Source of the DNA: Plantago ovata
Taxonomy: Eukaryota > Streptophyta > Magnoliopsida > Lamiales > Plantaginaceae
Direction of reading: 5' to 3'
Length of the DNA: 64,000 nt
NCBI GenBank assembly: GCA_028274465.1
Contig: CM051458.1
Span: forward strand, 36,308,744 to 36,372,743
Below the pieces are notes generated by a model. It did not search any database and was not told the origin of the DNA. It saw only the letters and a program-made list of their open reading frames with translations. The position numbers and the translations under genes were made by a program. Below, in pieces: positions 22,115 to 33,846 of the stretch (position 1 is its first letter; each line of letters begins with the position of its first letter).

Positions 22115-22792
22115 CATTAGTGGTAATGGTTGCATGTAGTTTAATTTTATCTCTTTCTTGCATTGCATGCATATTTATTTTGAGCATATCATTGTGTTTT
22201 ATTTTATGTTTTCATATGTTTTTGGTGATAAAATAGGTTTTAAGATGATAATTTTGCGTTTTGGGAGGAAAGAGGCGTCTCCAGGAGTCTGGAGATGCCA
22301 GGCAAACCGCCCCCCACGCGGGGCGATTCGCCTGGCAATTCCAGACTACCTGGGACGTTTTGGACACCCCAGGCGAATCGCCCCCACCTGGGGCGGTTCG
22401 CCCCGGGTGTCCAGAAACCCGGATTTTCGTTCGGAACCCCATTTTTCTCCTATTATACTAAATTATTGATCTTTTTAGTTCTTTTATCGTCCCGTTTTGA
22501 TTTCTCACGAGTTTCCTTGAGTCCTATAGGTTACAGGTACAAGTTAGCTCTAACCTTAAATCCACTTTCGACGTTCGGGACGAGCGACGACGTTCAGGTT
22601 TGGGGGGGTTATCGCTGGCTATCTCTATACTTGTTTTGCTTATGATAAACTCGTGAAACCCTTGTTTGCATTTGCACGTTTACCGCTTTCTTAGTATTTA
22701 GTTGCATACACTACATTCATCCTAGTATAGTTTTGCATGTTTTTGTGTGGAGCTTATTGCCAAACTTTTTGAACTTTTTTATTGGGTAGATT
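22115..22792 (+). other. Non-coding region of TR-GAG-2 with GC-rich palindromes
   Basis: AT-rich sequence interrupted at about 22,262-22,430 by a GC-rich block. The block has alternating GGCGATTCGCC and GGCGGTTCGCC units and their complements. Short ORFs here come from these repeats. The copia insertion site TAGAT (22,788-22,792) ends the block. Confidence 0.6.
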
Positions 22793-24414
22793 GTTAGGAA
22801 ACTTGTAATTTTGATGAGCAATTAACCATGCTAAATTAAGGAAAGTCCAGTAACTAGTACTCTTAAGGTCCATAGGAATTTAGAATTTTAAGGACATTGT
22901 AAAAGAGGAACGTTTGCTGAAGACTTAGATTAGGTGCTAGATAGGTTGGTTGTAAAGCTTATGATGTATCTTGTTTTCTGAAAAGAAAATAACCTATTGA
23001 AGCATTTGTTGATGATGTACTTTGTTTTTACAAACAAACTATTGAAGCATTTAGAACCGCTCAGAATCTTGAAGATTTTGAAGATCTGAAGACTTGAAGA
23101 TTTTGAAGAACTGAAGACTTGAAGAATTCGAAGATCTGAAGACTAGAAGATTTCTGAAGACTGGTATCTATAAAGGCACATGTTGCTCAGAAAGTGGAAA
23201 CTTCAGCAACATCATTGCATAAGTGAAAATCTGAACGACAGAGTAGGTTGTGCTTGCTGAAACTGAGACTGACCACTTGCTGATGGAACATATGTGACTT
23301 CTTGCTGAAAGTACTTGCATTCGCGCTCCAATGTTACTGTTTGAATTCTGTTCAAATAAGCATTAAATGCAAAGCATGCACGCGAAGGACATGAAGACTA
23401 GAAGACAAACAAGGACGCTGCTGAAAGTACAAAAGCAAGATAGTGACATTTTAAGGAACAAAAGCCTTAGGATTTGAAATTCAAACGACTCCTTACTTGC
23501 ACTATAAATAGAGGTCATCCGGCGAAGAGTTGAAGTGTGTCAACAACGTGATCAAACTCTCACTTGTGCTTAAACTCACATACCTTCAAATACTCTTACT
23601 GCCATTGATCTGTTCCAAGACTAAAAGCTTGGAAAAGCTATTTGTGAAGAAGTAGAGTTTACACTACTAAGAAATTAGTTAAGTGTTCTTTCTTTCTTTT
23701 GAACAAGAACAAGTCTTGACACCAGAAACAATCTAACTTGTCTACTGCAAAGTATTCAAAGTTGTGTTTCTTAGATTACTTGTTGTAACTGAATAAGTTA
23801 TAATTAAGTTATCTCATCCTGAACCTGTCTAACTGAAAATACACCCATTCAGGCGTGATATTCAGGGGGAACTTAATCGAGCATAGCTTTGCTGATTAAA
23901 AGTACCAAGTTTGGTGGAGAACAAGGTTGCGTTCTCTAGATTAGGTTGGAAACGAAGCAAGTGTGCTTTGGTTTCTGTTTGAATCGCTCTAGATAGGAGT
24001 TGTAAGGAACCTCAATCTTATCATTAGTGGATTTAGTCCTAGAAAGGACAAAGTGGATTAGTTGAGAGATTACGCCACTCTCAGGTACCACTATAAAAGT
24101 ATTTGTGTGATTTACTAACTGTATTTGGTTTTTCAGCAAATTATATATGTACACTGTCACTCACATCACTTGCTGAAACCTTTATTTACTGAAAGAGCAC
24201 TTATTGTATCAAAGACTTCCGCTCTCTGATTTTAAGTATCAACAAACCTAGTTACTGCAAAGTAATTTGCGCTTGCTGAGAAAGTTAAGTATCAGCAAAC
24301 TCATTACTGAAAAGTAATAAGCACTTGATGAGAAAGTTTTAAACGATGAAAGTTTGAAAAGACTATTCACCCCCCCCCCCTCTAGTCTTTTCTTGTTGTT
24401 TAAAGGGACCAACA
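22793..24414 (+). repeat. 5' LTR of Copia-1
   Basis: 1,622 bp, TGTTAGG to CCAACA, matched by 36,868-38,493 with scattered substitutions. It holds a GAAGA-rich tandem region near 23,060-23,155 and ends after a C run at 24,371-24,380. Confidence 0.94.
23513..23520 (+). promoter_or_regulatory. TATA box in Copia-1 LTR
   Basis: CTATAAATAGAGG is a strong TATA box. It is conserved at 37,578-37,585 in the 3' LTR and at 49,619-49,626 in the Copia-2 LTR. Confidence 0.75.
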
Positions 24415-24416
24415 AG

Positions 24417-24428
24417 TGGTATCAGAGC
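24417..24428 (+). other. Primer-binding site of Copia-1
   Basis: TGGTATCAGAGC, complementary to the 3' end of initiator tRNA-Met, two bases after the LTR. It is the usual site in plant copia elements. Confidence 0.92.
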
Positions 24429-24525
24429 TGGGGTTCTTTAACCTTCAGCACTGAACCTAGATCCCCTTAGGTGCTTTCCGTAAATCACTCTCACTTGATC
24501 AGTTTGGTAGTGCTTTGCTGACAGG

Positions 24526-26908
24526 ATGTCTTTAGGAGATGCTCCCTTGTTGAAGCTGGAAAATTACGAAAAATGGCGAAACAACATGATGCTACATCTT
24601 GAGGCCATTAGTGATGAGATGGTCACTGTCATTAATGATGGACCTATCAAGATCACTAAGGTTGAAAGGAGTTTCCCTCACAAGACCACTAAAGCTGGAA
24701 AGGAAACTATCTTAGGCGACCCGACTGATACTGTCGTGCCAAAACCAAGAGAGGAATGGACTTCCGACGAAGCCAAAATATTCCATCTTGATGGTCAAGC
24801 AAGAAACATCATCATTCGATCAACTCCGGATACCATACAGTGCAAACTGTAGGGTGTTAAGACTGCAAAGGAAGCTTGGAAAATGGTTCAAGATCTTTGT
24901 GCTGGATCTGACAAAACCAAGGAAAACAAACTTGAAGTACTTAAATTAAAGTTTCAAAACTTTAAGCAAGGTACAAACTTGTTAGTGAAATGGCAGCCTT
25001 AGGTGTTGGAAATCTTTACTCAGATTCTGAGAAGGTGAAAACCATTATCAGAAGTCTGAATCAAGAATGGATCCACACTCAGAATTTCTATTACAATCAA
25101 GGAATGCCTGATATTACACCAACAGAGTTGTTCTCTCATCCTGCTACTGTCAACTATGAGACAAAGCAAAGAGAAAATGTGTTTGCTGAAAAATCGCAAA
25201 ACATTGCTCTTGATGCAAAGCCGTCATCTTCTGAAAAGAAGAATGATAAAGAGCCTACTGATGAAAACTCTTTGTTTGTTAAAAACATGAAGAAATTCAT
25301 CAGTAAGGAACTTGAAAGGCGAAAAGCAAAAGAGAAGCTGAAAAAGCATCTTGGTAACAATTACCACAAGTACAAGAATGAGACTGGCTCGCTGAACAAT
25401 CAAGCTCAGCAAGCAACCTCATCAGAAGAACCTGCAGTTGGAAATGATCTATGCTTTTATTGAAAGAAGCCTGGACACTTCAAAGCTAATTGCCCTTTGC
25501 TGAAAGGCAAATCTGCTGAAAAGAAGAAGAAGTTCAAAAGAGCTTTTATTGCTGAAGAAAAGAAGAAGCTTCAAGCAAAAATCGATGCATTGTGCATTGA
25601 TACTAGCTCCGAAGACGGTGAGGATGAAAGATCAGACTCTGACGATGAAGAAGCCACTCTAGACGTGGAGATTGGCAAAGAAGTTTGTGGAATAGCTATG
25701 GAAGCTTATCCAGATGTGTCAAACTACGAGTTCTGCCTCATGGCCGGTCAGGTAAACAACCCTACCTCTGACTCAGACTCAGAAAGTGAAGACGAGATTG
25801 ACCTTGACAAGATTCAAGGAGAAATCGAAAGATTTGAGAAAACTCTGAGCAGACAGCAAGAGAAACTACAGTTTGCTGAAACTCTGACCAAGCAGACTAC
25901 TGAAAAGTACGTCTTGCTGAAGGAAGAGACAGAAGAAAAGGATGCTGAAATAAGGCGTCTTAAGAAGTTGATTGCTGAAGCTACAGAGAAGAATTCTCAA
26001 ATGGCATTAGAATTGGAAGAATATCAGTCCTCAATTCTAAAGTTACTTGCTGAAATCCAAGAATGAAAAAGATGAAAATCAATTTCAAATCTTATGTTGA
26101 CGCAAGTAATACGCTGACTGAACTAAACTCTTATTTGAGAGATCCATCTCAGAAAGAAGGTTTAGGAGCAACGTATGAAGGTGATGACGTAGAAATCTTG
26201 AGTAAAGATAAATCACCAATTTCCTTTGTACGTGCTACTGATAGTGGTCTACCAGAACTCTATCAGTTTGGTCAATCTAAGATTGATGAAACATGCAATC
26301 AAGTACCTATGACCATAAAGCCCGCTGTTGCTACTCAAAGTAACAAGACTTTAAAAGGAAACCAGGTTGCTGAGAAGCAAACTGGAAAGAAGAAGGATGT
26401 TGTGAAGCTTTCCGCCAAACAAGTTGCTGAAAAGCAAGTTGTTAAGTCTAAAGGAAAGATTACTAAAAGTAATCAAAAGACCTTTGCTGACAAACCTGAA
26501 TCAAGTAAGGTTGCTGACACGAAAGCTCAGCATTCTCCGAAAAGTGGACTCGGTTTCAAAACCAAGCAAAGTCAACTTTTTCATGAGTATAAGCAAAGTC
26601 AGCAAAGATACTTCAAAGAGATGAAGAAAATCAAGTCAAAGAGATCTGAAAAGACTTTTAATGCTAGGGCTAGAAGGAACCTTGCTAGAAAAGAACTTAC
26701 TAAAAAGTATGTTCAGCAAAAAGGTCAACCGAGCAAGACACCATATCAGAAAGTGGATTTGATCAACATGAATCAAAAGTCTTTCAGCTCAAAACCTTTT
26801 AGTTCCTCAGCAAGTAGAAAACAAGTCAAAGTTGAAAAACTTAAGACTTGGGTTTCCACTGGACGCATTCTTGAACATGTTAATGGACATCCATTATTGG
26901 ATAATTAA
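24526..26908 (+). pseudogene. gag: Copia-1 gag
   Basis: The first ATG opens a UBN2-like Gag N-terminus (LENYEKWRNNMMLHLEAI). Breaks are TAG at 24,850-24,852, a frame change near 24,980, a TGA at 25,461-25,463 that falls inside the CCHC zinc knuckle (KKPGHFKANC follows it), and a frame change at 26,063. After the knuckle come an acidic segment, a long heptad-like coiled coil (about 25,800-26,060) and a Lys/Gln-rich basic tail. The coiled coil and basic tail are typical of SIRE-type Gag. The last block ends TAA at 26,906-26,908, just before the protease. Confidence 0.87.
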
Positions 26909-26913
26909 CTTGT

Positions 26914-29900
26914 TTGCTCTTGATTGTGCAGACTTCAGCCACGGAGACAAACGATGCAATCTGGCACTTTGATAGTGGTTGTGGAAAGCACATGACGGGC
27001 AACAAGAATAACCTTATAAACTATAGACGGTGGTCTAAAGGTCCAACAATAAGGTTTGCTGGTGGAGGCTCCGGTTCTACAAAAGGCTATGGTGACGTGA
27101 AGTTAGGATGCATAACCATTACTGGAGTTCTTTATGTCAAAAATCTTAAGTTTAACCTTTTCAGCATGAGTCAGTTTGCTGACAAAGGATACTTCATCAA
27201 AATCAAAAGTGATGAATGTAACTTATAGATTTCGAGACTAAAAAGGTAATTATGATTGCAAGAAGATCAGGAGGCTTGTACACCGTAGATTGGTCTTCAG
27301 CAATCGTTGAAAAATGCCTTGTCTCAGATCACGATTGCCTTGCTGAAAAAGCATGGTTATGGCATAAACGAACAAGTCATCTAAACTTCAAGACGCTGAA
27401 TAAGCTGTCTAAAAAGGCACTTGTAGTTGGATTACCTAAGGTTACTCTTAAGAAGGATGGTGTTTGCAATGCATGTCAACAAGGGAAGCAAACCAAATCC
27501 TCTTTCAAGAACAAGGCAGTACCGTCAACTACAAAACCTTTACAACTCTTGCACATGGACTTGTTTGAATCGTCTTCAACAAGCTATGCTGGTAAGAAGT
27601 ATGGTCTGGTCGTGGTGGATGACTATTCAAGATTCACTTGGGTAGTATTCATCAAGCACAAATCTGAAACAAGGACTGAAATACCTAACTTGCTGAATAA
27701 GCTTGAAGTCATGAAAAATGACAAGGTAAAAGTCATAAGGACAGACCATGGTACTGAGTTTGTAAACCAGTACATAATTGAATATTGTACCTCAAAAGGT
27801 ATTCAACATCAGTTATCCTCAGTAAGAACACCACAGCAAAATGGTGTTGCTGAACGGAAGAATCGTACCCTGAAAGAAGCCGCAAGAACAATGCTTGCTG
27901 ACACTGAAATAAGTGAGGCTTATTGGGTTGAAGCGATTAATACCGCCTGTTATACTCAAAACAGATGTTTGATTACTAAGGAATACAACAAAACTCCTTA
28001 TGAATTGTTTGTTGGAAGACCTCCTAACATCACTCATCTAAGAGTATTTGGTTGCAAGTGTTTCGTTCTTAATAATGGTAGAGAATACCTAAGAACATTT
28101 CAACCAAAGGCAGATGAAGCGATATTTCTCGGCTACTCCTTGCATAGTAAAGCTTATAGAGTTTACAACAAAAAGGCACTGAAGATCGAAGAATCTGTGC
28201 ATGTTGTATTCTATGAAAAGACACAAGGAGTGCCTGCTGAAGAAGAAATATCAGAATGTATGAAAAAGTTAATCATACATGAGCAAAGAACTGAATCTAA
28301 TGCTAGGCAAATCAAGTCAATTGAACTAAATGATGATTCTGACAATGACTCTCCTCCCCCAAGTCATGACAAGATAAATATAGTTCACGACAAAGAATTT
28401 CCAGCAAAAGACGCAGTTGCTCCGGAAGTTGCTGAAACTACGCAACCTCCAGTACCTGCTGATGAGCTACCTCAATCAAGCAGTTGCTGATGAACCAATC
28501 TCAGCAGAGATACAAAATCCTAGTAGTACTGAACAAGTACATACTGAAGAGTCACATGCTGATGAGCAAACATATCCAGATCCATCAAGCAGAAAACCTG
28601 TTAATAAATGGATTAGAGATCATCCCTCTACGGATATGATTGGCGATATCAATAAACGCCAAGTGATTAGATCCAAAGCTCCTCATGGACTTGCTGAAGA
28701 AGCAACTGTCGTAGAAGTAGAATCATTGTTCTCTTGTTTTGTTTCAGAAATTGAACCTAAAACCATAGAAGAAGCTTTAAAGCATTCTGAATGGATAAAG
28801 GCAATGCAAGAAGAACTGGATCAATTCGAAAGGAACAAAGTCTGGAAACTTGTACCACTTGCTAAAAACAAGAAAGCTATTGGTACAAAGTGGGTGTTCA
28901 GAAACAAGTTGAGTGAGTCTGGTGAAGTAACAAGAAATAAAGCACGTTTAGTTGCTCAAGGTTACTGTCAGACTGAAGGATTGGACTATGATGAGTCTTA
29001 TGCACCAGTTGCAAGATTGGATGCAATTAGGCTTTTCTTGGCCTTTTCTGCTCACAATGACTTCATTGTTTACCAAATGGATGTTAAAAGTGCATTCTTG
29101 AATGGTGAACTTGTTGAAGAAGTCTACCTAGAACAACCCCCTGGCTTTGAACTTCCCTCAGAAATCAAGATGGTATACAAGCTTCAGAAAGCTGTATATG
29201 GTCTAAAGCAAGCACCAAGAGCATGGTATGATACCTTGGCTAAGTTCTTGCTGGAAAATGGTTTCAAGAAAGGTGAAGTTGACAAAACCTTATTTACCAT
29301 GAACCATGATGGTAAAATACTCTTAGTTCAAATTTATGTGGATGACATAATTTTTGGATCTAAGGACAAGCAACTCTGTGATGATTTTGCCAAACTCATG
29401 ACAAACAAGTTTGAAATGAGTATGATGGGTAAATTGAATTATTTCCTAGGATTGCAAGTCAAGCAACTCAAAGATGGAATATTCGTAAACCAAGCAAAGT
29501 ATGCGAAAGAAATGCTCATAAAGTTTAGGATCAAAGAGGAAGAGAAACCTGAAAAGATCCCTATGAGTGTTGGTACCAAATTGGGCTATACTAAAGAGGA
29601 CAAAAGTGTTGAAGAACACAAGTATAGGAAGCTCATTGGTTCCTTGTTGTATTTAACAGCAAGTAGACCTGACATTCAGTATGTTGTTTGTGTGTGTGCA
29701 AGATTCCAATCTGATCCAAGAGAATCACACTACAAAAAGGCAATCAAGATACTGAAATATGTCAAAGGTACAGTCAATGTTAGATTATGGTATCCTAAAG
29801 ATTCTGGACTAGAATTGGTTGGTTATTCTGATGCTGATCATGGAGGATCAACTCTTGATAGAAAAAGTACCTCTAGAACTTGTCAGTTTTTGGGTACTAG

Positions 29901-30285
29901 ATTAATATCATGGTTCAGCAAGAAACAAACCTGTGTGGCCAATTCATCCACTGAATCTGAATACATTGCAGCTGGTTGTTGTACAGCTCAAATCCTATGG
30001 ATTCAGCAACAATTAAGAGATTATGGTATTTCTGCAAAGAAAACACCAATCTTTTGTGATAATACAAGTGCTATTGCTATCACGCAAAATCCTAAGTTTC
30101 ACTCTAGGACTAAGCACATTGATATTAGACATCATTTCATTAGAGATCATGTGGAAAACGGAGATATTGAGGTTGTGAAAATAGGCACTGATGATCAGCT
30201 TGCTGACATCTTTACCAAGCCCCTACCGGATAATAGGTTCGCAATGCTAAGGTATAACCTTGGATTGATTGAACTACCTCAATAA
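26914..30285 (+). pseudogene. pol: Copia-1 pol: protease, integrase, RT, RNase H
   Basis: Protease has DSG at 26,971-26,979. A stop at about 27,226 and one shift separate it from integrase. Integrase has the pre-integrase zinc finger (27,360-27,490), then Asp at 27,558, Asp at 27,744 and Glu at 27,852, with 61 and 35 residues between, the DD35E spacing. A shift near 28,475 leads into RT, where [22 protein letters not shown] and YVDD (29,335-29,346) are intact. RNase H starts near YSDADHGG at about 29,823 and runs to TAA at 30,285. The RT-RNase H block of 622 residues is open, and the catalytic residues I can see are present. Confidence 0.92.
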
Positions 30286-31441
30286 AGGATACATATGGCA
30301 GAATGCTGAAACAGGTATTCAGCAAGCCAAAGTATTCTTGTTTAAAAGCCCCGTCCGCTGATTTCTTCTAAGAAATGATAAGTCACTATATGTTTGCTGA
30401 AACAGGCATTCAGTAAGTAATTCCTTCAAAACAGGTACTCCATCCGTTCTCTCAGAAGTGTCCTGTTTTGACTTTTTTCGGTCAACAACTTTCAACTTTG
30501 ACTCACAATTACTCTTAAACTATAATGATATAGTATTTAACGAAATTATATTATGAAAATATAGAACCTAAAATTTCATAATATAATTTCGTTATATGTT
30601 TTTATCATTATAGTTTAAGAGTAATCGTGAGTCAAAGTTGAAAGTTGTTGACCGAAAAAAGTCAAAACAGGACACTTCTGAGAGAACGGAGGGAGTATTT
30701 GTTAGGAAACTTGATCACTTGCTGAGACAGGCACTCAGTAAGAGAAAAACCTTAAGGATTGCTGAAACAGACATTCAGTCAATCAAAGATACTGAAACAG
30801 GTATTCAAGTATCAAGGGAACATTCTGAGACGGGAACTCACTAAAAGAGCAAAACTCATATCTCAGATTTTACCAAAGGATATCTCAAGTACAAAATACG
30901 GGAACTCAGAAATATCTTTTAAACTTAAGAAAATACGAGATATCTAAGTAAGGGGGAACTTTTAGCAAGTATCTAGGCTATTTATGCAAACTCGCTGAAA
31001 AGATTCTTGTCTATTTCAGCAAGCAATCTAATCCCTTAAAACTCGGTAAAATCAATTTGTGACGTTAAACTGGCACAGATAAACTCGTAATAATCATGAC
31101 ATGAAATTCAATCGTGGCCATTGATTAAAAGGAGTTACTTATCTATCGATTAACAAAACAAAGAGAGAGAGTGCTCTGACGGTTTTAGTTAGTGGGCCAC
31201 TACGCATTCAATGCAAAGGCTCCACTAACTCCGGTGTTTCTCTGTTTTACCTTTACTGAGAGCTCAAATCGATTGAGTTTCTCACACATCAGAGACACTA
31301 TATAAAGAACGAGTTAGAGAAATGACAAAATTCTTTAACTCACATTTCCTTTCTCTGCAAATTTTAGCCTGAATCTACTGTACCTCCGGTCAAAAAGCAA
31401 ACTATCTCTTTTCGTACATATTTTTCTGCTCTATAAAAGAG
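30286..31441 (+). other. Spacer between pol and the extra gene of Copia-1
   Basis: Non-coding. It holds a Stowaway MITE (30,438-30,695) and six imperfect copies of CTGAAACAGGYATTCAG between 30,306 and 30,840. A TATATAAAG at about 31,297-31,306 lies about 140 bp before the extra gene and could be a separate promoter. Confidence 0.6.
30438..30695. mobile_element. 258-bp Stowaway-type MITE
   Basis: The two halves form one long inverted repeat. The ends are CTCCATCCGTTCTC and GAACGGAGGGAG, flanked by TA (30,436-30,437 and 30,696-30,697). TA duplication and CTCCCTCCGT-type ends are the marks of Tc1/mariner-derived Stowaway elements. Non-coding; would fold into a hairpin. Confidence 0.9.
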
Positions 31442-33477
31442 ATGGCACCAAAGAGACAGTCTTCTAAGTCCTCAAAGTCATCTAAGGTTGACAGTGCTGA
31501 AACACGCACTGCTCCGGTGACTACTCCGGCTACAAACACAACGAAAGTTGTGTTGAAAAACGACCGAATATCAGAAAAACCTATGCCTCCGTCATATCTT
31601 AGCACTGCAAAGTGTGAGATGTTGATGCAATGGGACAAGAACTCGATGACGAGAATGAAGAGGCGCTTGAGTTCATCAAGCAGCAAGGCCTCATGCACTT
31701 TATATCTGCTCGCACTAAGCAAGTGAGCATGATTGGTACAATGGAATTCTACAACAATGCAGAAATCCAGTCCCTTACTGATAGTAAAGGAGTCACTGAA
31801 AAAGTGATCTTTACTACAGTTCTAAACACTCAAATCGTCCTGAAATGGACTGATTTAGCGGAGATATTTCAGATTCCAACCACTGGAACTGAAGATGACG
31901 TCACTGCCACTGACGAAGAAATTGAAGCTTTCTACAGTGACGTCAGAAATATGAAAATGAAGAAAGGCGAGATTGCTCCCGTGACTTGGACAAAGCACGT
32001 TAAGAGAAAGCATCTCTGCCATTCACTTGGTCTAGTAGCTCTGCTACTAATTAAAGTTCTTGACTCCCAAGTTGGAGGAATTGACCAAGTAGGCCTAAGA
32101 AGATGGCCGCTGCTGATGCATATCCATGAGAATAAAACAGAACTTAACTGGGCTAAGTACATTTTCAACAGGCTTGTTGATTGTGTTACTGAGTTTAAGG
32201 TAAAGGTAGAAGACAACAAGGTCTCACCTTCCTTTCTAGTAATGTATGGAATCAAGATATGCTACATCCTTGAACATTTCAGGATTCAGCTGAGAAACCC
32301 ATTGCCAATCAAGAAGTCTGTATGCAATGTGGGAAGATCATTCTACAAGCAGAATGTACCTAAGACTGCTGGCAAGAAACTCGAAAAATCAAAGAAGACA
32401 ACAGCTGCAAATGTTGTCAGCACAAGCCAGCAAGAAAGGTATACAACAGCTACAGATGTTACCACTCAGCAACTTAGAGATGAAACTGATGTTGGTGGTG
32501 GTAACAAAAATGAAACTGCTGTAGATAATCAACAAGGTACGTGTACAACAGCTGTTGCTGAAAATGCAACTACTGACGCCTTTGGGAAACTGGAGAAATC
32601 TAACAAGAAAAAGAGGAAAGCTGATGATGACACTCAGACTGCAGCGTCATCAGCAAACCCCGTACCTAAGAGGAAAAGGACTAGAAACATAAGGAAGAAA
32701 ACACTGGCTCGCAGGTCTGTTCCTGCTGTCCAAGACCTCTCAGACAATTCCCAGACAAATGTTGAAACGCATTTGCCAGTAGATGTTGACAAGGTGGTTA
32801 CTGAAGCCTATGTCAGCAACATTGAAGTGTTTGCGGAAGCCTTCAATGATCGACTTAATGTTGATCCGTCTACTGAAAACAGACCACAAGGCAGTGGAAA
32901 TGAAATTCCTGCCCAAGTCCCAGATATCTACATCGTAGATAATCCAAATGATCTAACTCTGAAACCAGCAAGTGATATTGCTGCTGAACTACAAAGTGCG
33001 GCACTTGCTGATGCTGCTGAAAAGATGGTTGCTGAACAAGCAACTCATCAAGTTGCTGAAACCCCGGTTGCTGAAGAACCAGTTGCTGAGACAGCAATGG
33101 TTCAAGTTCCAGAAGTTGATGAAACTCAAGAATCACTATTCAACGACGCATCTCGTGATGCTGAGAATACTGGCCCAAGTTCACCCAAGACATCAATCGA
33201 CAAAGTCCAGCTTGTACTGGAAGCTATAAGCCAACAAATGGAGTTGGAGATTGAAGAATCATCCAACAAATCCATTGATGTCTTCATGACAAGCAGTGAG
33301 CTTAAAGGTCAAGATGTTTCTGCTCAACTTGTCATTTCAGAGACAAGGGAGATTGCTGAAACCGCACAGCTTTCTCAAACAGAGCAAAACTAGAAGTCTG
33401 CTGAAGAAACAGTCCCGGAAAATGAAGAGGTTGTTAATGCTGAAAGGACTGAGCCACAACCTGTCCTTCTTCAGCAG

Positions 33478-33552
33478 GTAGTTAATTCAACCATCAGTAA
33501 ACCTTCAAATTCTGAAACTTAATCTTTTGCTAATATAATATTATCTCTACAG
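33478..33552 (+). other. Mini-intron 1 in the copia extra gene
   Basis: 75 bp, donor CAGCAG/GTAGTTAATT and acceptor TATCTCTACAG. Phase 0. It has an in-frame TAA if unspliced. Confidence 0.7.
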
Positions 33553-33621
33553 ACTTCTCAAGATGCAAGTCAGATGGTTGCTGAAGCCACTGCACCAGAA
33601 CCAACACTCCCTGCTCAGCAG

Positions 33622-33693
33622 GTAGTTAATGTTTTTGGTAATAAAACTAAGTTTGACAGCTTAGTACTTGTATCTAACTCTAATTTATTTCAG
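33622..33693 (+). other. Mini-intron 2 in the copia extra gene
   Basis: 72 bp, donor CAGCAG/GTAGTTAATG, branch-like CTAAC, acceptor TTTATTTCAG. Phase 0; open in frame if retained. Confidence 0.72.
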
Positions 33694-33771
33694 GATGAAC
33701 AAATGGAGGATGCTACTCAAGCTCCTCATGGAATGGAAATTTTACAACATGAGCTTGCTGACTCTCAGCAG

Positions 33772-33846
33772 GTAATTCATGTTTCAGCTATGAAGTCTAA
33801 AACAATTTTCCAAACCAATCCTGATCTAAATAACGTTCTTTTTCAG
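33772..33846 (+). other. Mini-intron 3 in the copia extra gene
   Basis: 75 bp, donor CAGCAG/GTAATTCATG, acceptor TTCTTTTTCAG. Phase 0; open in frame if retained. Confidence 0.7.
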
